Below are positions 13,931-21,676 of a stretch of DNA of 35,732 nt, piece after piece; position 1 is the stretch's first letter; every line of letters begins with the position of its first letter. Location: assembly GCA_022616195.1 (NCBI GenBank), contig JAKEFG010000019.1:1-35732 (forward strand), given 5' to 3'. A model generated the notes under the pieces. The model saw only the letters and a list, made by a program, of their open reading frames with translations. It was not told where the DNA came from and did no database searches. A program made the position numbers and the translations under genes. The DNA is from Candidatus Wolfebacteria bacterium. GTDB taxonomy: Bacteria > Patescibacteriota > Minisyncoccia > Phycocordibacterales > EsbW-18.

Positions 13931-14617
13931 ATGCCGTATTCAGCAACAAGTGAAGTGCTGGCACGCTCGTTTCAAGACCTCTGGGGAGGAGTGATCGGGT
14001 TCATTCCCGAGCTCATCATCGCAATCGTCATTTTTATTGTCGGTTGGATTATTGGAGCTCTCTTGGGGCGCGTGGTTGACCAGATTATCAAAGCGGTCAA
14101 ACTGGACTCCGCGCTCCGCAGTGCTGGTCTTGAAGCAGTGCTCTCTCGAGGTGGCTTCAGCTTGAATTCAGGGAGGTTTCTGGGGGGATTGGTGAAGTGG
14201 TTCATCATTGTTGTGTTTTTGATCGCCTCGCTTGATGTGCTTGGTCTAAGCCAGGTGAACGCGTTCTTGAGGGATGTGGTGCTCTTGTATCTCCCGCAGG
14301 TCATTGTCGCGGTCCTGATTCTGTTGGTCGCGGTGGTGATTGCCGAGGTGATGCAAAACATTGTTGTCGGAAGTGCAAAGGCGGCGCACCTGCATTCCGC
14401 GAGCTTTCTCGGTGCGCTCACGAAGTGGGCGATATGGATCTTTGCCGCACTCGCCGCGCTCTTCCAGCTCGGCGTTGCCGCAACATTCATTCAGACGCTC
14501 TTCACTGGCATCATTGTGGCGCTTGCGCTCGCGTTTGGTCTTGCCTTCGGTCTCGGCGGTCAAGCCGCTGCCTCAAGTTTCTTGGATAAGATGCGACGGG
14601 AGATCTCGGAGAAATAG
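13931..14617 (+). CDS. MscS-like integral membrane protein without the cytoplasmic domain
   Basis: 228 residues with about five membrane segments: IPELIIAIVIFIVGWIIGALL, WFIIVVFLIASLDVLGL, LPQVIVAVLILLVAVVIAEV, WAIWIFAALAALFQLGVAA and TGIIVALALAFGLAFGLGG. This matches the conserved TM-helix family related to small-conductance mechanosensitive channels, ending in the Gly/Ala-rich pore-like helix, but the beta domain that follows in MscS is missing. It may form a pore relieving osmotic stress, or only a scaffold. It is a monocistronic unit with its own promoter and a strong terminator. Confidence 0.75.
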   Translation: MPYSATSEVLARSFQDLWGGVIGFIPELIIAIVIFIVGWIIGALLGRVVDQIIKAVKLDSALRSAGLEAVLSRGGFSLNSGRFLGGLVKWFIIVVFLIASLDVLGLSQVNAFLRDVVLLYLPQVIVAVLILLVAVVIAEVMQNIVVGSAKAAHLHSASFLGALTKWAIWIFAALAALFQLGVAATFIQTLFTGIIVALALAFGLAFGLGGQAAASSFLDKMRREISEK

Positions 14618-14662
14618 GAAGACCAGTGAGTAGTGGGTAGTCAGTAGGAGGAACCAAAAACA

Positions 14663-14708
14663 CCAGCACCGTTTTGCCTACTAGGCAAAACGGTGCTGGC
14701 TTGCTTTT
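14663..14708. terminator. Strong bidirectional-type terminator
   Basis: CCAGCACCGTTTTGCC (14663-14678), loop TACTA, exact complement (14684-14699): a 16-bp stem. CTTGCTTTT follows on the plus strand, and GTGTTTTTGG on the minus strand. Confidence 0.85.
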
Positions 14709-14729
14709 CGACACCGACGGGGGTATGCT
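14701..14729 (+). promoter_or_regulatory. Promoter of the unknown membrane protein gene
   Basis: TTGCTT (14701-14706), 17-base spacer, TATGCT (14724-14729), overlapping the T-run of the preceding terminator. Confidence 0.5.
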
Positions 14730-14791
14730 CTTCGGCAGAATCGAGCTTCGTTCACCACACCAAATCATGTTCCTTGGAAAGGAGATAGAGC

Positions 14792-15403
14792 GTGAACATT
14801 AGCAAGGAAGTCTCGGAGTTCGAGGAAATGTTCTGGGATCCGGAGGCCCAACCTTTCTACCCTTACCCCGGTGCTATCTTTTTGTTTATCGTGGGTCTCG
14901 CCGTCTGCCTGCAATCTTGGATGAGTTGGGGATGGAGGGTCGCGGGTGCGGTCGCCATGCTCGTCGCCGTCGTCCTCGTGATGGTTCGCATTCCTGCGGA
15001 TCGCAGGGCAGGTGAGCGTGAACTCCAGCGTCAGCAGGCGGAAGGGCGCTGGGAGGAAGAGCACCGGACCCGCGAGTGTGTCCTTGAAGCCGCGGATGGT
15101 TCAATCTGGTTCCCGTGGCTCCGGGCGGCTTTCCAGGAGGGAATGAACCCTAGCGCGCCTATGAACCAGCTCTATCTCTCCGACATCGCCGAGCGGGTCC
15201 GTGCTGCAGGACGGCTTTGCAAATCAACTCCGGACGGCGACCTCGCAATCCTCGCCCCCGTTTTCTTTTTCGCGAAGGAGTGGCTTGAATCCTGCACAGT
15301 GGACGGTTTTCTCATGATCCGTCTCTCCAATGTGTTCTTCGAGGAAATCGTCTACCCCTACTGGCGCGAGAAGGAGGCACACGCTGTTCATGCTTCTCCG
15401 TGA
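14792..15403 (+). CDS. Unknown protein with two membrane helices
   Basis: 203 residues from a GTG preceded by AAAGGAG about nine bases away. Two adjacent membrane segments (about 27-45 AIFLFIVGLAVCLQSWMSW and 48-66 VAGAVAMLVAVVLVMVRI) form a hairpin. They are followed by a charged helix (RRAGERELQRQQAEGRWEEE) and a ~130-residue soluble domain rich in Trp and Phe. No known family recognised. It is isolated between a terminator and the tuf promoter. The strong SD and C/G-rich codons resemble the accessory genes at 1-11 kb, so it may be acquired. Confidence 0.6.
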   Translation: MNISKEVSEFEEMFWDPEAQPFYPYPGAIFLFIVGLAVCLQSWMSWGWRVAGAVAMLVAVVLVMVRIPADRRAGERELQRQQAEGRWEEEHRTRECVLEAADGSIWFPWLRAAFQEGMNPSAPMNQLYLSDIAERVRAAGRLCKSTPDGDLAILAPVFFFAKEWLESCTVDGFLMIRLSNVFFEEIVYPYWREKEAHAVHASP

Positions 15404-15424
15404 CGGTGAAACCAGTTCTCTCAA

Positions 15425-15452
15425 GCCGGACGCTCTGTACAGAGCGTCCGGC
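15425..15452. repeat. 28-bp perfect palindrome upstream of tuf
   Basis: GCCGGACGCTCTGT is followed directly by its reverse complement. CAGTT and AACTG lie further out and could extend the stem. No T-run follows. It could end the upstream transcript or bind a regulator of tuf. Confidence 0.7.
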
Positions 15453-15497
15453 GAAACTGTCTGCCCACAGGTTACTAACACCATGCTCATGGCAATC

Positions 15498-15525
15498 TTT
15501 GCATTTTTTTACGATGTGCTATACT
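15498..15525 (+). promoter_or_regulatory. Promoter of tuf
   Basis: TTTGCA (15498-15503), 16-base spacer, TATACT (15520-15525) preceded by TGC. The leader to the ATG at 15598 is about 65 bases and has no SD. Confidence 0.65.
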
Positions 15526-15597
15526 GGAGCTCCGCCAATTGTGGGCGAGGAACTTGTACTTATCATTACTAAACACTAATTTCCCCATTACTTATTC

Positions 15598-16800
15598 ATG
15601 GCAGACGCATTTGATCGTTCAAAGCCGCACGTCAACGTTGGGACCATTGGTCACGTTGACCACGGCAAGACGACCCTGACCGCGGGTATCCTCAAGGTTC
15701 TTGATATGAACAAGGACAAGGGATACGGCGCGCGTGTTGAGGGCATTGATGGTATTGATAATGCCCCAGAAGAGAAGGCGCGCGGCATCACTATTGCACT
15801 TCACCATTCGGAGTACTGGACGCCCAAGCGCCATTACGCACACATTGACGCGCCAGGACACGCCGACTACATCAAGAACATGATTACCGGAGCGGCCCAG
15901 ATGGATGGTGCGGTCTTGGTAGTTGCAGCAACTGATGGTGTAATGCCCCAGACACGCGAACACATTCTTCTTGCAAAGCAGGTTGGCGTACCGAAGATTA
16001 TTGTATTTCTCAACAAGGTAGACATGGTTGATGACCCGGAACTCATTGACCTCGTTGAGGAGGAGGTGCGTGAACTTCTTGATAAGTATGAATTTGACGG
16101 CAAGAATGCACCGGTTATCCGCGGTTCGGGCCTCAAGGCACTTGAAGCAACGAGCGCGGATGACGAGTGGGCACAGAAGGTACTTGAGCTCGTGAGTGCG
16201 CTTGATGAATACATCCCCGAGCCGGTTCGCGAGACCGACAAGCCGTTCCTAATGCCCGTTGAGGACATTTTCTCCATTGAGGGACGTGGTACGGTAGTTA
16301 CCGGTCGTATTGAGCGTGGTCAAGTGAAAGTCGGTGGCGAGATTGAGATTGTCGGCATCCACCCGACTACAAAGACGACGGTTACGGGTATTGAAATGTT
16401 CAACAAGTCGCTTGACTCCGGTATGGCGGGTGACAACGCTGGTATTCTCCTACGCGGCACCAAGAAAGAAGATATCACCCGCGGCCAGGTACTCGCGGCA
16501 CCCGGCTCGGTAACGCCGCACACTGATTTTGAGGCGGAGGTGTACATTTTGACCAAGGACGAGGGCGGACGACACACGCCGTTCTTCACCGGCTACAAGC
16601 CACAGTTCTACATCCGAACGACCGACGTGACCGGCGAAGTGACGCTACCGGAAGGGACCGAGATGGTCATGCCGGGCGATACGATTACCTTCAAGGTGAA
16701 ACTTGTTGGACCGGTTGCGCTTGAAGAAAAGCAGCGCTTCGCAATTCGCGAAGGTGGCAAGACGGTTGGCGCCGGTGTGGTGACAAAGATAAACGCATAA
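15598..16800 (+). CDS. tuf: Elongation factor Tu
   Basis: 400 residues, normal length. G1 GHVDHGKT, G3 DAPGHAD (usual DCPGHAD), G4 NKVD and a G5-like SGLKALEA (usual SALKALE) are all present. The switch I region reads [13 protein letters not shown] where most bacteria have GITINTSHVEY, the kind of drift seen in CPR EF-Tu. Domains 2 and 3 follow intact ([26 protein letters not shown]). It brings aminoacyl-tRNA to the ribosome. It heads the S10 block without fusA, rpsL or rpsG, from its own promoter, and rpsJ follows after 63 bases. Confidence 0.98.
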   Translation: MADAFDRSKPHVNVGTIGHVDHGKTTLTAGILKVLDMNKDKGYGARVEGIDGIDNAPEEKARGITIALHHSEYWTPKRHYAHIDAPGHADYIKNMITGAAQMDGAVLVVAATDGVMPQTREHILLAKQVGVPKIIVFLNKVDMVDDPELIDLVEEEVRELLDKYEFDGKNAPVIRGSGLKALEATSADDEWAQKVLELVSALDEYIPEPVRETDKPFLMPVEDIFSIEGRGTVVTGRIERGQVKVGGEIEIVGIHPTTKTTVTGIEMFNKSLDSGMAGDNAGILLRGTKKEDITRGQVLAAPGSVTPHTDFEAEVYILTKDEGGRHTPFFTGYKPQFYIRTTDVTGEVTLPEGTEMVMPGDTITFKVKLVGPVALEEKQRFAIREGGKTVGAGVVTKINA

Positions 16801-16863
16801 GCACGGGTGAGGCAAAGCAGTTCTTCCCGACCTGTTTCGAGAGGAACGGGTAGTAGTGAGACA

Positions 16864-17349
16864 ATGGCAAAGACAAGCACCAAGACAGCTAAAAAGGCGA
16901 CCAAGACGGCTCTCAAGACTCGGGCAAGCAAGAAGAGAGAGACAACACCTGAGGTGCCGCAACCCCGACGTGTTGCTCCGCAACAGTCGGGGTCCCGACC
17001 CCGCTCAACGCGGGCGTCGGGAAAATCGGGCGCTGTGGAGATACCGCAGCGCCTGCGGATACGGGTTCGTGCCTATGAGAACAAAATTCTTGATGCGTCG
17101 GTACGACAGATAATGGACACTACGCTCCGCTACAACGCAAAAGTAGTGGGTCCTGTACCTCTTCCAACGGAAACCTCTCGCTACACAGTTAACCGTTCAA
17201 CGTTTGTCTACAAAGACGCGCGAGAGCAGTTTGAGATGCGAGTACACAAACGGCTTATTGAAATCATTGAGCCGTCTCCAAAACTCATTGACGCACTGAC
17301 CAACCTCTCCTTGCCGTCCGGGGTAAATATTGAAGTTAAGATGCTCTAG
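16864..17349 (+). CDS. rpsJ: Ribosomal protein S10 (uS10) with an N-terminal extension
   Basis: 161 residues against the usual ~102. The conserved body begins near residue 60 ([21 protein letters not shown]) and ends with [15 protein letters not shown]. The first ~58 residues are basic, Lys/Thr-rich at the start. Residues 34-53 are encoded by the tandem-hairpin element 16963-17022. The frame is open back to a GTG at 16807, but ATG 16864 is preferred because the sequence before it is intergenic in character. S10 sits in the 30S head. Confidence 0.93.
   Translation: MAKTSTKTAKKATKTALKTRASKKRETTPEVPQPRRVAPQQSGSRPRSTRASGKSGAVEIPQRLRIRVRAYENKILDASVRQIMDTTLRYNAKVVGPVPLPTETSRYTVNRSTFVYKDAREQFEMRVHKRLIEIIEPSPKLIDALTNLSLPSGVNIEVKML
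16963..17022 (+). repeat. In-frame tandem-hairpin element, rpsJ copy
   Basis: Hairpin A: CCCCGAC (16963-16969), bulged G, TGTTGC-tcc-GCAACA, GTCGGGG (16986-16992), 13 bp. Hairpin B: TCCCGAC (16993-16999), CCCGC-tcaac-GCGGG, bulged C, GTCGGGA (17016-17022), 12 bp. Exactly 60 bases, in frame. Confidence 0.8.
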
Positions 17350-17352
17350 CCC

Positions 17353-17380
17353 TTGTCTTTTGGAATGGTTCGTGTAGTAT
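17353..17380 (+). promoter_or_regulatory. Promoter between rpsJ and rplC
   Basis: TTGTCT (17353-17358), 16-base spacer, TAGTAT (17375-17380). It would start a transcript near 17387 carrying the hairpin leader of rplC. Confidence 0.55.
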
Positions 17381-17431
17381 AGTTGCCGTGCAATACAGAG
17401 AAGCCATGTCCCGCCTGTAGCGGGACCACTG

Positions 17432-17481
17432 GACGAAACCGCGCTGCGGCGCTGGATGAGTCCAGTGCCGCAGCGTTCGTC
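17432..17481 (+). promoter_or_regulatory. Long hairpin in the rplC leader
   Basis: GACGAA / TTCGTC at the base, a four-base bulge, CGCTGCGGC / GCCGCAGCG, then CTGGA-TGAG-TCCAG at the tip: about 20 base pairs. A smaller hairpin GTCCCGC-CTGTA-GCGGGAC precedes it. A ribosomal-protein-binding leader is plausible. Confidence 0.55.
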
Positions 17482-17500
17482 ATTACCTTACACAACACAC

Positions 17501-18151
17501 ATGAAGTTTGCGCTCGGTGTAAAACAGCATATGACACAAGTTTTTGACCAGGACGGGCGTGCTCGTGCTGCAACTATTCTTACAGTTCCTCAAATGATTG
17601 TGGCGCAGGTGAAGACAAAAGAACACGATGGTTATGCGGCGGTGCAGGTGGGGACACAGCCCCGACGCCTTAAAACAAAAGAAGGGTCGGGGTCCCGACA
17701 GGCTGATGTCTCGTCGGGAAAGGAGTCGCGGGTCAACAAAGCACAACGTGTAGAAAAAGCATTTCAGGCCCTCAAAGAATTTTCAGTGGACGATACGGCC
17801 GCTCTCAAGGCGGGAGATGTCGTGGACATCTCTGCGTTTGCGCCGGGTGACATCGTGTCAGTTTCGGCGATCTCAAAAGGAAAAGGGTTCCAGGGCGTGG
17901 TGAAACGGCATGGGTTCAAGGGCGGGCCGCGGACGCACGGTCAGAAGCACTCCGAGCGCGAACCCGGGTCAATCGGCATTGGCGGCGTCCAGCGTGTCTT
18001 CAAGGGTACGCGCATGGCCGGCAGGATGGGCGGCAACCGAGTAACGATTCGCAATCTCACCGTGCTTCAGATAGACCCGGAGAGCGGCACCATGCTCGTC
18101 TCGGGGGCACTTCCTGGACGGCGCGGTACGCTTATTGAGGTGCGTGGGTAA
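17501..18151 (+). CDS. rplC: Ribosomal protein L3 (uL3)
   Basis: 216 residues from the ATG at 17501 (MKFALGVKQHMTQVFDQDG); upstream in-frame codons lie in the leader hairpin. The long central loop with KGKGFQGVVKRHGFKGGPRTHGQKHSEREPGSIG and RMAGRMGGNRVTIRNL is intact; this loop reaches the peptidyl-transferase region. Residues ~54-73 (about RRLKTKEGSGSRQADVSSG) are encoded by the tandem-hairpin element 17660-17719, at the place where bacterial L3 normally has a short linker. rplD follows after 49 bases. Confidence 0.96.
   Translation: MKFALGVKQHMTQVFDQDGRARAATILTVPQMIVAQVKTKEHDGYAAVQVGTQPRRLKTKEGSGSRQADVSSGKESRVNKAQRVEKAFQALKEFSVDDTAALKAGDVVDISAFAPGDIVSVSAISKGKGFQGVVKRHGFKGGPRTHGQKHSEREPGSIGIGGVQRVFKGTRMAGRMGGNRVTIRNLTVLQIDPESGTMLVSGALPGRRGTLIEVRG
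17660..17719 (+). repeat. In-frame tandem-hairpin element, rplC copy
   Basis: Hairpin A: CCCCGAC (17660-17666), bulged G, CCTT...AAGG, GTCGGGG (17686-17692). Hairpin B: TCCCGAC (17693-17699), AGGC-tgat-GTCT, bulged C, GTCGGGA (17713-17719). Exactly 60 bases, as in rpsJ, with different inner stems. Confidence 0.8.
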
Positions 18152-18200
18152 TACAAACATGGATCTCGTTAGAAACCAACTAACGAATAGAAGAAAAACA

Positions 18201-18929
18201 ATGGGAGATATGACCACTACAGCGACAAAAAAGAAAATACCCGCAAAGGACAACATTTCTAACGGGATGGAGGTACACGTATACAATACAAGAGGCGAAG
18301 AAACAAGAAAGGTGAAACTTCCCGAGCGGGTATTCGGTGTATCGTGGAACGCTGATTTAGTGCACCAGGTGGTGGTGAGTGAAGAGTCAAACAAGCGCAC
18401 ACCGATTGCACATACGAAAGGTCGTGGGGATGTCCGCGGCGGCGGACGTAAGCCGTGGCGCCAGAAAGGTACCGGACGTGCGCGGCATGGTTCACGGCGC
18501 TCGCCTATTTGGAAAGGCGGCGGTGTAACGCATGGACCGACAAAGGAAAAGAGCTACATAAAGAAGATAAACAAAAAGATGCGTGCCAAAGCACTCTATA
18601 CTGTTCTCTCGCGGAAACTCACCGATGGGGAGATTCTCTTTATTGATAAGGTTTTGTTTAAGGGGCCCAAAACGCGTGTGGCGAAGGCGCTCCTCACTAC
18701 ACTTTCTGATATCAAAGGGTTTGAGGGTCTTCGTACTAAGAGACGGAACGCTGTGCTCTTGGCACTTGGTGAGGATAGTCGTGACACCAAGAGGAGCTTT
18801 CGCAACTTTGGCAATGTCGGCGTGGAAGAGGTGCGCAATCTCAGTCCGGTGGACCTTCTTACCTATAAGTATGTCATTATTACGGATCCCGAGCAGAGCG
18901 TGAAAACTCTTGAAAAACGTCTTACATAA
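18201..18929 (+). CDS. rplD: Ribosomal protein L4 (uL4)
   Basis: 242 residues from the ATG at 18201, the first of several close in-frame ATGs (18210, 18267; 18159 upstream); the exact start is uncertain. The conserved core begins at MEVHVYNTRGEE. The exit-tunnel loop KGRGDVRGGGRKPWRQKGTGRARHGSRRSPIWKGGG is recognisable, as is the C-terminal globular part ending DPEQSVKTLEKRL. The ~22 residues before the core are Thr/Lys-rich. In other bacteria L4 represses its own operon; no matching leader was identified here. Confidence 0.93.
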   Translation: MGDMTTTATKKKIPAKDNISNGMEVHVYNTRGEETRKVKLPERVFGVSWNADLVHQVVVSEESNKRTPIAHTKGRGDVRGGGRKPWRQKGTGRARHGSRRSPIWKGGGVTHGPTKEKSYIKKINKKMRAKALYTVLSRKLTDGEILFIDKVLFKGPKTRVAKALLTTLSDIKGFEGLRTKRRNAVLLALGEDSRDTKRSFRNFGNVGVEEVRNLSPVDLLTYKYVIITDPEQSVKTLEKRLT

Positions 18930-18932
18930 CGT

Positions 18933-19385
18933 ATGAAGCTTTTCAGTTTTAAAAAAAAGAAACCGGCCATCCTTGAGGCGAAAGAGGGCAAAAAGCAGTT
19001 ACGCCGTCCCGGGGATGTCGCCGCTCCAAAAGTTCTGCGTTCTGAAAACGAGATTGAAAGGAGCACAGTACCCGCATCACAGATACCGACACCGATTGCA
19101 TTCGGAAGTGTTTCGCGGATTATTGTACGTCCACGAGTGACCGAGAAAGCAACAGATCTCTCTCAGAAGAGTAATGTGTATGTGTTTGATATATTACCTC
19201 GGGTGACAAAACAGCAGGTGGCACTCGGTATTAAAGAACTCTACGGCATCGTGCCCGACAAGGTACACATTGTTCCCGTACCAGCAAAAAAAGTTCGTGG
19301 CCGACGTGGGGAAGGAGGCGTCAAGACCGGCGGCAAAAAGGCGTATGTGTACCTCAAAAAGGGCGATACTATTGAAATCGTATAA
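18933..19385 (+). CDS. rplW: Ribosomal protein L23 (uL23) with an N-terminal extension
   Basis: 150 residues against the usual 95-100. The normal protein starts near residue 58 (VSRIIVRPRVTEKATDL) and includes VYVFDILPRVTKQQVALGIKELYG and the KKVRGRRGEGGVKTGGKKAYVYLKKGD loop. The first ~55 residues (MKLFSFKKKKPAILEAKEGK onward) are extra, basic, then Pro/Ser-rich. L23 lies at the tunnel exit and docks SRP and trigger factor. It starts three bases after rplD. Confidence 0.94.
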   Translation: MKLFSFKKKKPAILEAKEGKKQLRRPGDVAAPKVLRSENEIERSTVPASQIPTPIAFGSVSRIIVRPRVTEKATDLSQKSNVYVFDILPRVTKQQVALGIKELYGIVPDKVHIVPVPAKKVRGRRGEGGVKTGGKKAYVYLKKGDTIEIV

Positions 19386-19388
19386 TCT

Positions 19389-20240
19389 ATGGCACTCAAG
19401 AAACACAAACCAACAACCCCTGGACGGCGTGGTATGTCGACCATCTCGTATCGTGGAAAACTCTCGACCCGTCGTTCGCACAAGAAGCTCACTAGGGGGT
19501 TCAAGCGCGGCACGGGTCGCAATGCTCGTGGGCGCATCACAATGAGACATAAAGGAGGCGGACACAAACGTCGCTACCGCGACATTGATTTCATGTATTC
19601 TAAGAAAAATATTCCGATGAAGGTTGAGACACTTGAGTACGATCCAAACCGCTCAGGATTCATCGCTCTTGTCGTCTACGCTGATGGCGAGCGACGGTAT
19701 GTGCTTGCACCTAAAAGTGCACGCGTCGGTGACACCCTCGTTGTTTCGGAGAAAGCAAAGGTGTTGCCGGGGAATCGCCTTCCGCTTGGGGATATCCCTG
19801 TAGGAACCTTTGTTTACAACATTGCGCTTGCTACCAATGGTCCGGCAAAAATCGTTCGTTCGGCCGGGAGCTATGCTGAAATCATCGCGCAGGATGCCGG
19901 CTACGTGCAGCTGAAGATGCCCTCCACAGAGATACGCAAAATCATTGCGACAGCGTGGGCAACCGTGGGTGAAGTGTCAAACCCGGAGTATAAGCTCGTT
20001 AACCTGGGTAAGGCAGGACGGGCGCGTTATCTTGGAAGACGCCCCACGGTCCGTGGTTCAGCAATGAATCCTGTTGATCACCCCCACGGCGGCGGCGAAG
20101 GGCGTTCGGGTCGCGGACATCGCCGCGCGCGGACTATGTGGGGTAAGCCGTCGGGTAAAGGTCAGAAGACCCGACGTTCCAAGAAATACTCCAACAAGCT
20201 CATCGTGTCTCGCCGCAAGGTCGGCAAGAGACGTCGGTAG
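19389..20240 (+). CDS. rplB: Ribosomal protein L2 (uL2)
   Basis: 283 residues, about normal. Typical landmarks are KKHKPTTPGRRGMSTISYR, RGRITMRHKGGGHKRRYRDIDF, RSAGSYAEIIAQDAGYVQLKMPS and the peptidyl-transferase-adjacent NPVDHPHGGGEGRSGRG, with the conserved histidines present. The C-terminus is basic (KYSNKLIVSRRKVGKRRR). It starts three bases after rplW; 74 bases with a promoter separate it from rpsS. Confidence 0.97.
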   Translation: MALKKHKPTTPGRRGMSTISYRGKLSTRRSHKKLTRGFKRGTGRNARGRITMRHKGGGHKRRYRDIDFMYSKKNIPMKVETLEYDPNRSGFIALVVYADGERRYVLAPKSARVGDTLVVSEKAKVLPGNRLPLGDIPVGTFVYNIALATNGPAKIVRSAGSYAEIIAQDAGYVQLKMPSTEIRKIIATAWATVGEVSNPEYKLVNLGKAGRARYLGRRPTVRGSAMNPVDHPHGGGEGRSGRGHRRARTMWGKPSGKGQKTRRSKKYSNKLIVSRRKVGKRRR

Positions 20241-20250
20241 CCCACATACG

Positions 20251-20284
20251 TTGACTTTTTGGGGTAATTTGGTAGCATGCTACC
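20251..20284 (+). promoter_or_regulatory. Promoter of rpsS with an overlapping 14-bp palindrome
   Basis: TTGACT (20251-20256), 16-base spacer, TAGCAT (20273-20278). The -10 box lies within the palindrome GGTAGCATGCTACC (20271-20284). TTGACTTTTNGGGG is also the start of the promoter at 680. Confidence 0.5.
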
Positions 20285-20314
20285 ACGCTCTTCACGAGCT
20301 ATTTGTTTTGTCAC

Positions 20315-20656
20315 ATGACGCGCTCACTTAAAAAAGGTCCATATGTAGACCCCAAGCTTTTGAAGAAGATTGAGGGAAAGAAGCCCGACCAAGCCGGGGT
20401 TGTCAAGACGTGGGCACGCCGCAGCCAGGTCAGTCCCGAGATGGTCGGATTTACCTTCGGCGTTCACAACGGACGACAGCATCTCGAGGTGTTCGTAACC
20501 GAGGAGATGGTCGGGCACCGTCTTGGCGAATTCGCACCCACAAAGACCTTTCGTCGACACGGCGGTAAGATGCAGAAAGAGCTTGAGCAAAAACAGCGCG
20601 ATAGCGAGGTTGCGGCTGCAAAAGCGGCGAAGGTATCCGCCGATGCAAAATCATAA
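20315..20656 (+). CDS. rpsS: Ribosomal protein S19 (uS19)
   Basis: 113 residues from the ATG at 20315 ([20 protein letters not shown]); an in-frame ATG at 20303 is upstream of the conserved start. The body ([44 protein letters not shown]) is complete. A ~23-residue C-terminal tail rich in Lys, Glu and Ala ([19 protein letters not shown]) exceeds the usual ~92 residues. S19 binds 16S rRNA in the 30S head. rplV starts two bases after its stop. Confidence 0.96.
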   Translation: MTRSLKKGPYVDPKLLKKIEGKKPDQAGVVKTWARRSQVSPEMVGFTFGVHNGRQHLEVFVTEEMVGHRLGEFAPTKTFRRHGGKMQKELEQKQRDSEVAAAKAAKVSADAKS

Positions 20657-20658
20657 CC

Positions 20659-20994
20659 ATGAAGGCAACGCTTTCCAACTACAGACAATCGCCGCGTAAG
20701 GTTCGTCTCGTGACGGATCTTATTAAAGGCAAATCCGTTGCCGAAGTACTTCGCATTCTTGAGCACACTCCAAAACGCGCGACTGGGCAACTTGCAAAAC
20801 TGATTAAGAGTGCGGTTGCAAACGCGGGCGGTGCATCACGCGAGCTTGTCATCACGGACGCACGTGTTGATGAGGGCGTGACACTCAAGCGTGTACGACC
20901 GGTTTCCCGTGGCTCGGCACATATCATTCGCAAGCGCACAAGCCGTGTGTCGCTTGCACTTGGGGAACGGAAGGCAGACAAAAAGAAGGAGTAG
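20659..20994 (+). CDS. rplV: Ribosomal protein L22 (uL22)
   Basis: 111 residues, normal length. Recognised by NYRQSPRKVRLVTDLIKGKSV, a central VANAGG segment and the tunnel-loop region TLKRVRPVSRGSAHIIRKRTSRVSL. It contacts all 23S domains and lines the exit tunnel. Gap to rpsC is four bases. Confidence 0.96.
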   Translation: MKATLSNYRQSPRKVRLVTDLIKGKSVAEVLRILEHTPKRATGQLAKLIKSAVANAGGASRELVITDARVDEGVTLKRVRPVSRGSAHIIRKRTSRVSLALGERKADKKKE

Positions 20995-20998
20995 CATT

Positions 20999-21667
20999 AT
21001 GACACATACTGTTCATCCATTTGCACATCGGTTGGGAATTCTCCGCGACTGGCGGAGTCGTTGGTTTGCCAAGCGTGGTACCTACCAGGAATTTCTGCGT
21101 AGTGATGTACTTCTGCGCGAATTCCTGGAGAAACGCCTTAAGGGATTCTATGTCAGCTCTATTGAAATGGAACGCAATGAAAAATCCCTGAAAATTTTGG
21201 TGGCAACATCGCGCCCCGGGCTCATTATCGGGCGCGGCGGCGAGGGTAGCGAAAAGCTCAAGGCGGATATCATGAAGTTTGTGAAAAAGCACTCGCTAGC
21301 AGTGCCGGGCGACGTAAAAATTGAGATAAGCGAGGTCCGCTCGCCCGAGTCAAACGCCGCAATTGTCGCACATATGGTTGCTGAAGGACTTGAAAAACGT
21401 ATGCCGTTCCGGAGAATTTTGAAGCAGACTGCGGACAAGGTTATGGCCAATCGCGATGTGCTCGGCGTGCGTATTGCGCTTGCCGGCCGCCTCGGCGGAG
21501 CGGACATGGCCCGTCACGAGGAGATAAAGAAAGGGCGCATCCCACTCCAAACTTTCCGTGCTGATATTGATTTTGCCAAAGCGCGCGCGCTCATTCCGCA
21601 GGACGAGCTTGGTATCAAGGTGTGGATTTACAAAGGTGAGGTTTTTGAAGACATGCCAACCAAATAA
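20999..21667 (+). CDS. rpsC: Ribosomal protein S3 (uS3)
   Basis: 222 residues from the ATG at 20999; the frame is open upstream but that lies within rplV. N-terminal MTHTVHPFAHRLGILRDWRSRW, then the type II KH domain with GLIIGRGGEGSEKL (GxxG loop), then the C-terminal domain LGVRIALAGRLGGADMARHEEIKKGRIPLQTFRADIDF. It forms part of the mRNA entry channel. Confidence 0.97.
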   Translation: MTHTVHPFAHRLGILRDWRSRWFAKRGTYQEFLRSDVLLREFLEKRLKGFYVSSIEMERNEKSLKILVATSRPGLIIGRGGEGSEKLKADIMKFVKKHSLAVPGDVKIEISEVRSPESNAAIVAHMVAEGLEKRMPFRRILKQTADKVMANRDVLGVRIALAGRLGGADMARHEEIKKGRIPLQTFRADIDFAKARALIPQDELGIKVWIYKGEVFEDMPTK

Positions 21668-21676
21668 CATACAACC

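Noticed and set aside
16807-16863. In-frame GTG extension of rpsJ
   Set aside because: The bases look like a spacer after tuf, the added residues are Ser/Arg-rich and unconserved in type, and the ATG at 16864 fits the pattern of neighbouring starts.
20146-20176. CGTCGGGT/ACCCGACG inverted repeat in rplB, similar to the tandem-hairpin stem
   Set aside because: It encodes the normal conserved C-terminal residues of L2 (KPSGKGQKTRR), has only one hairpin and no inserted peptide.
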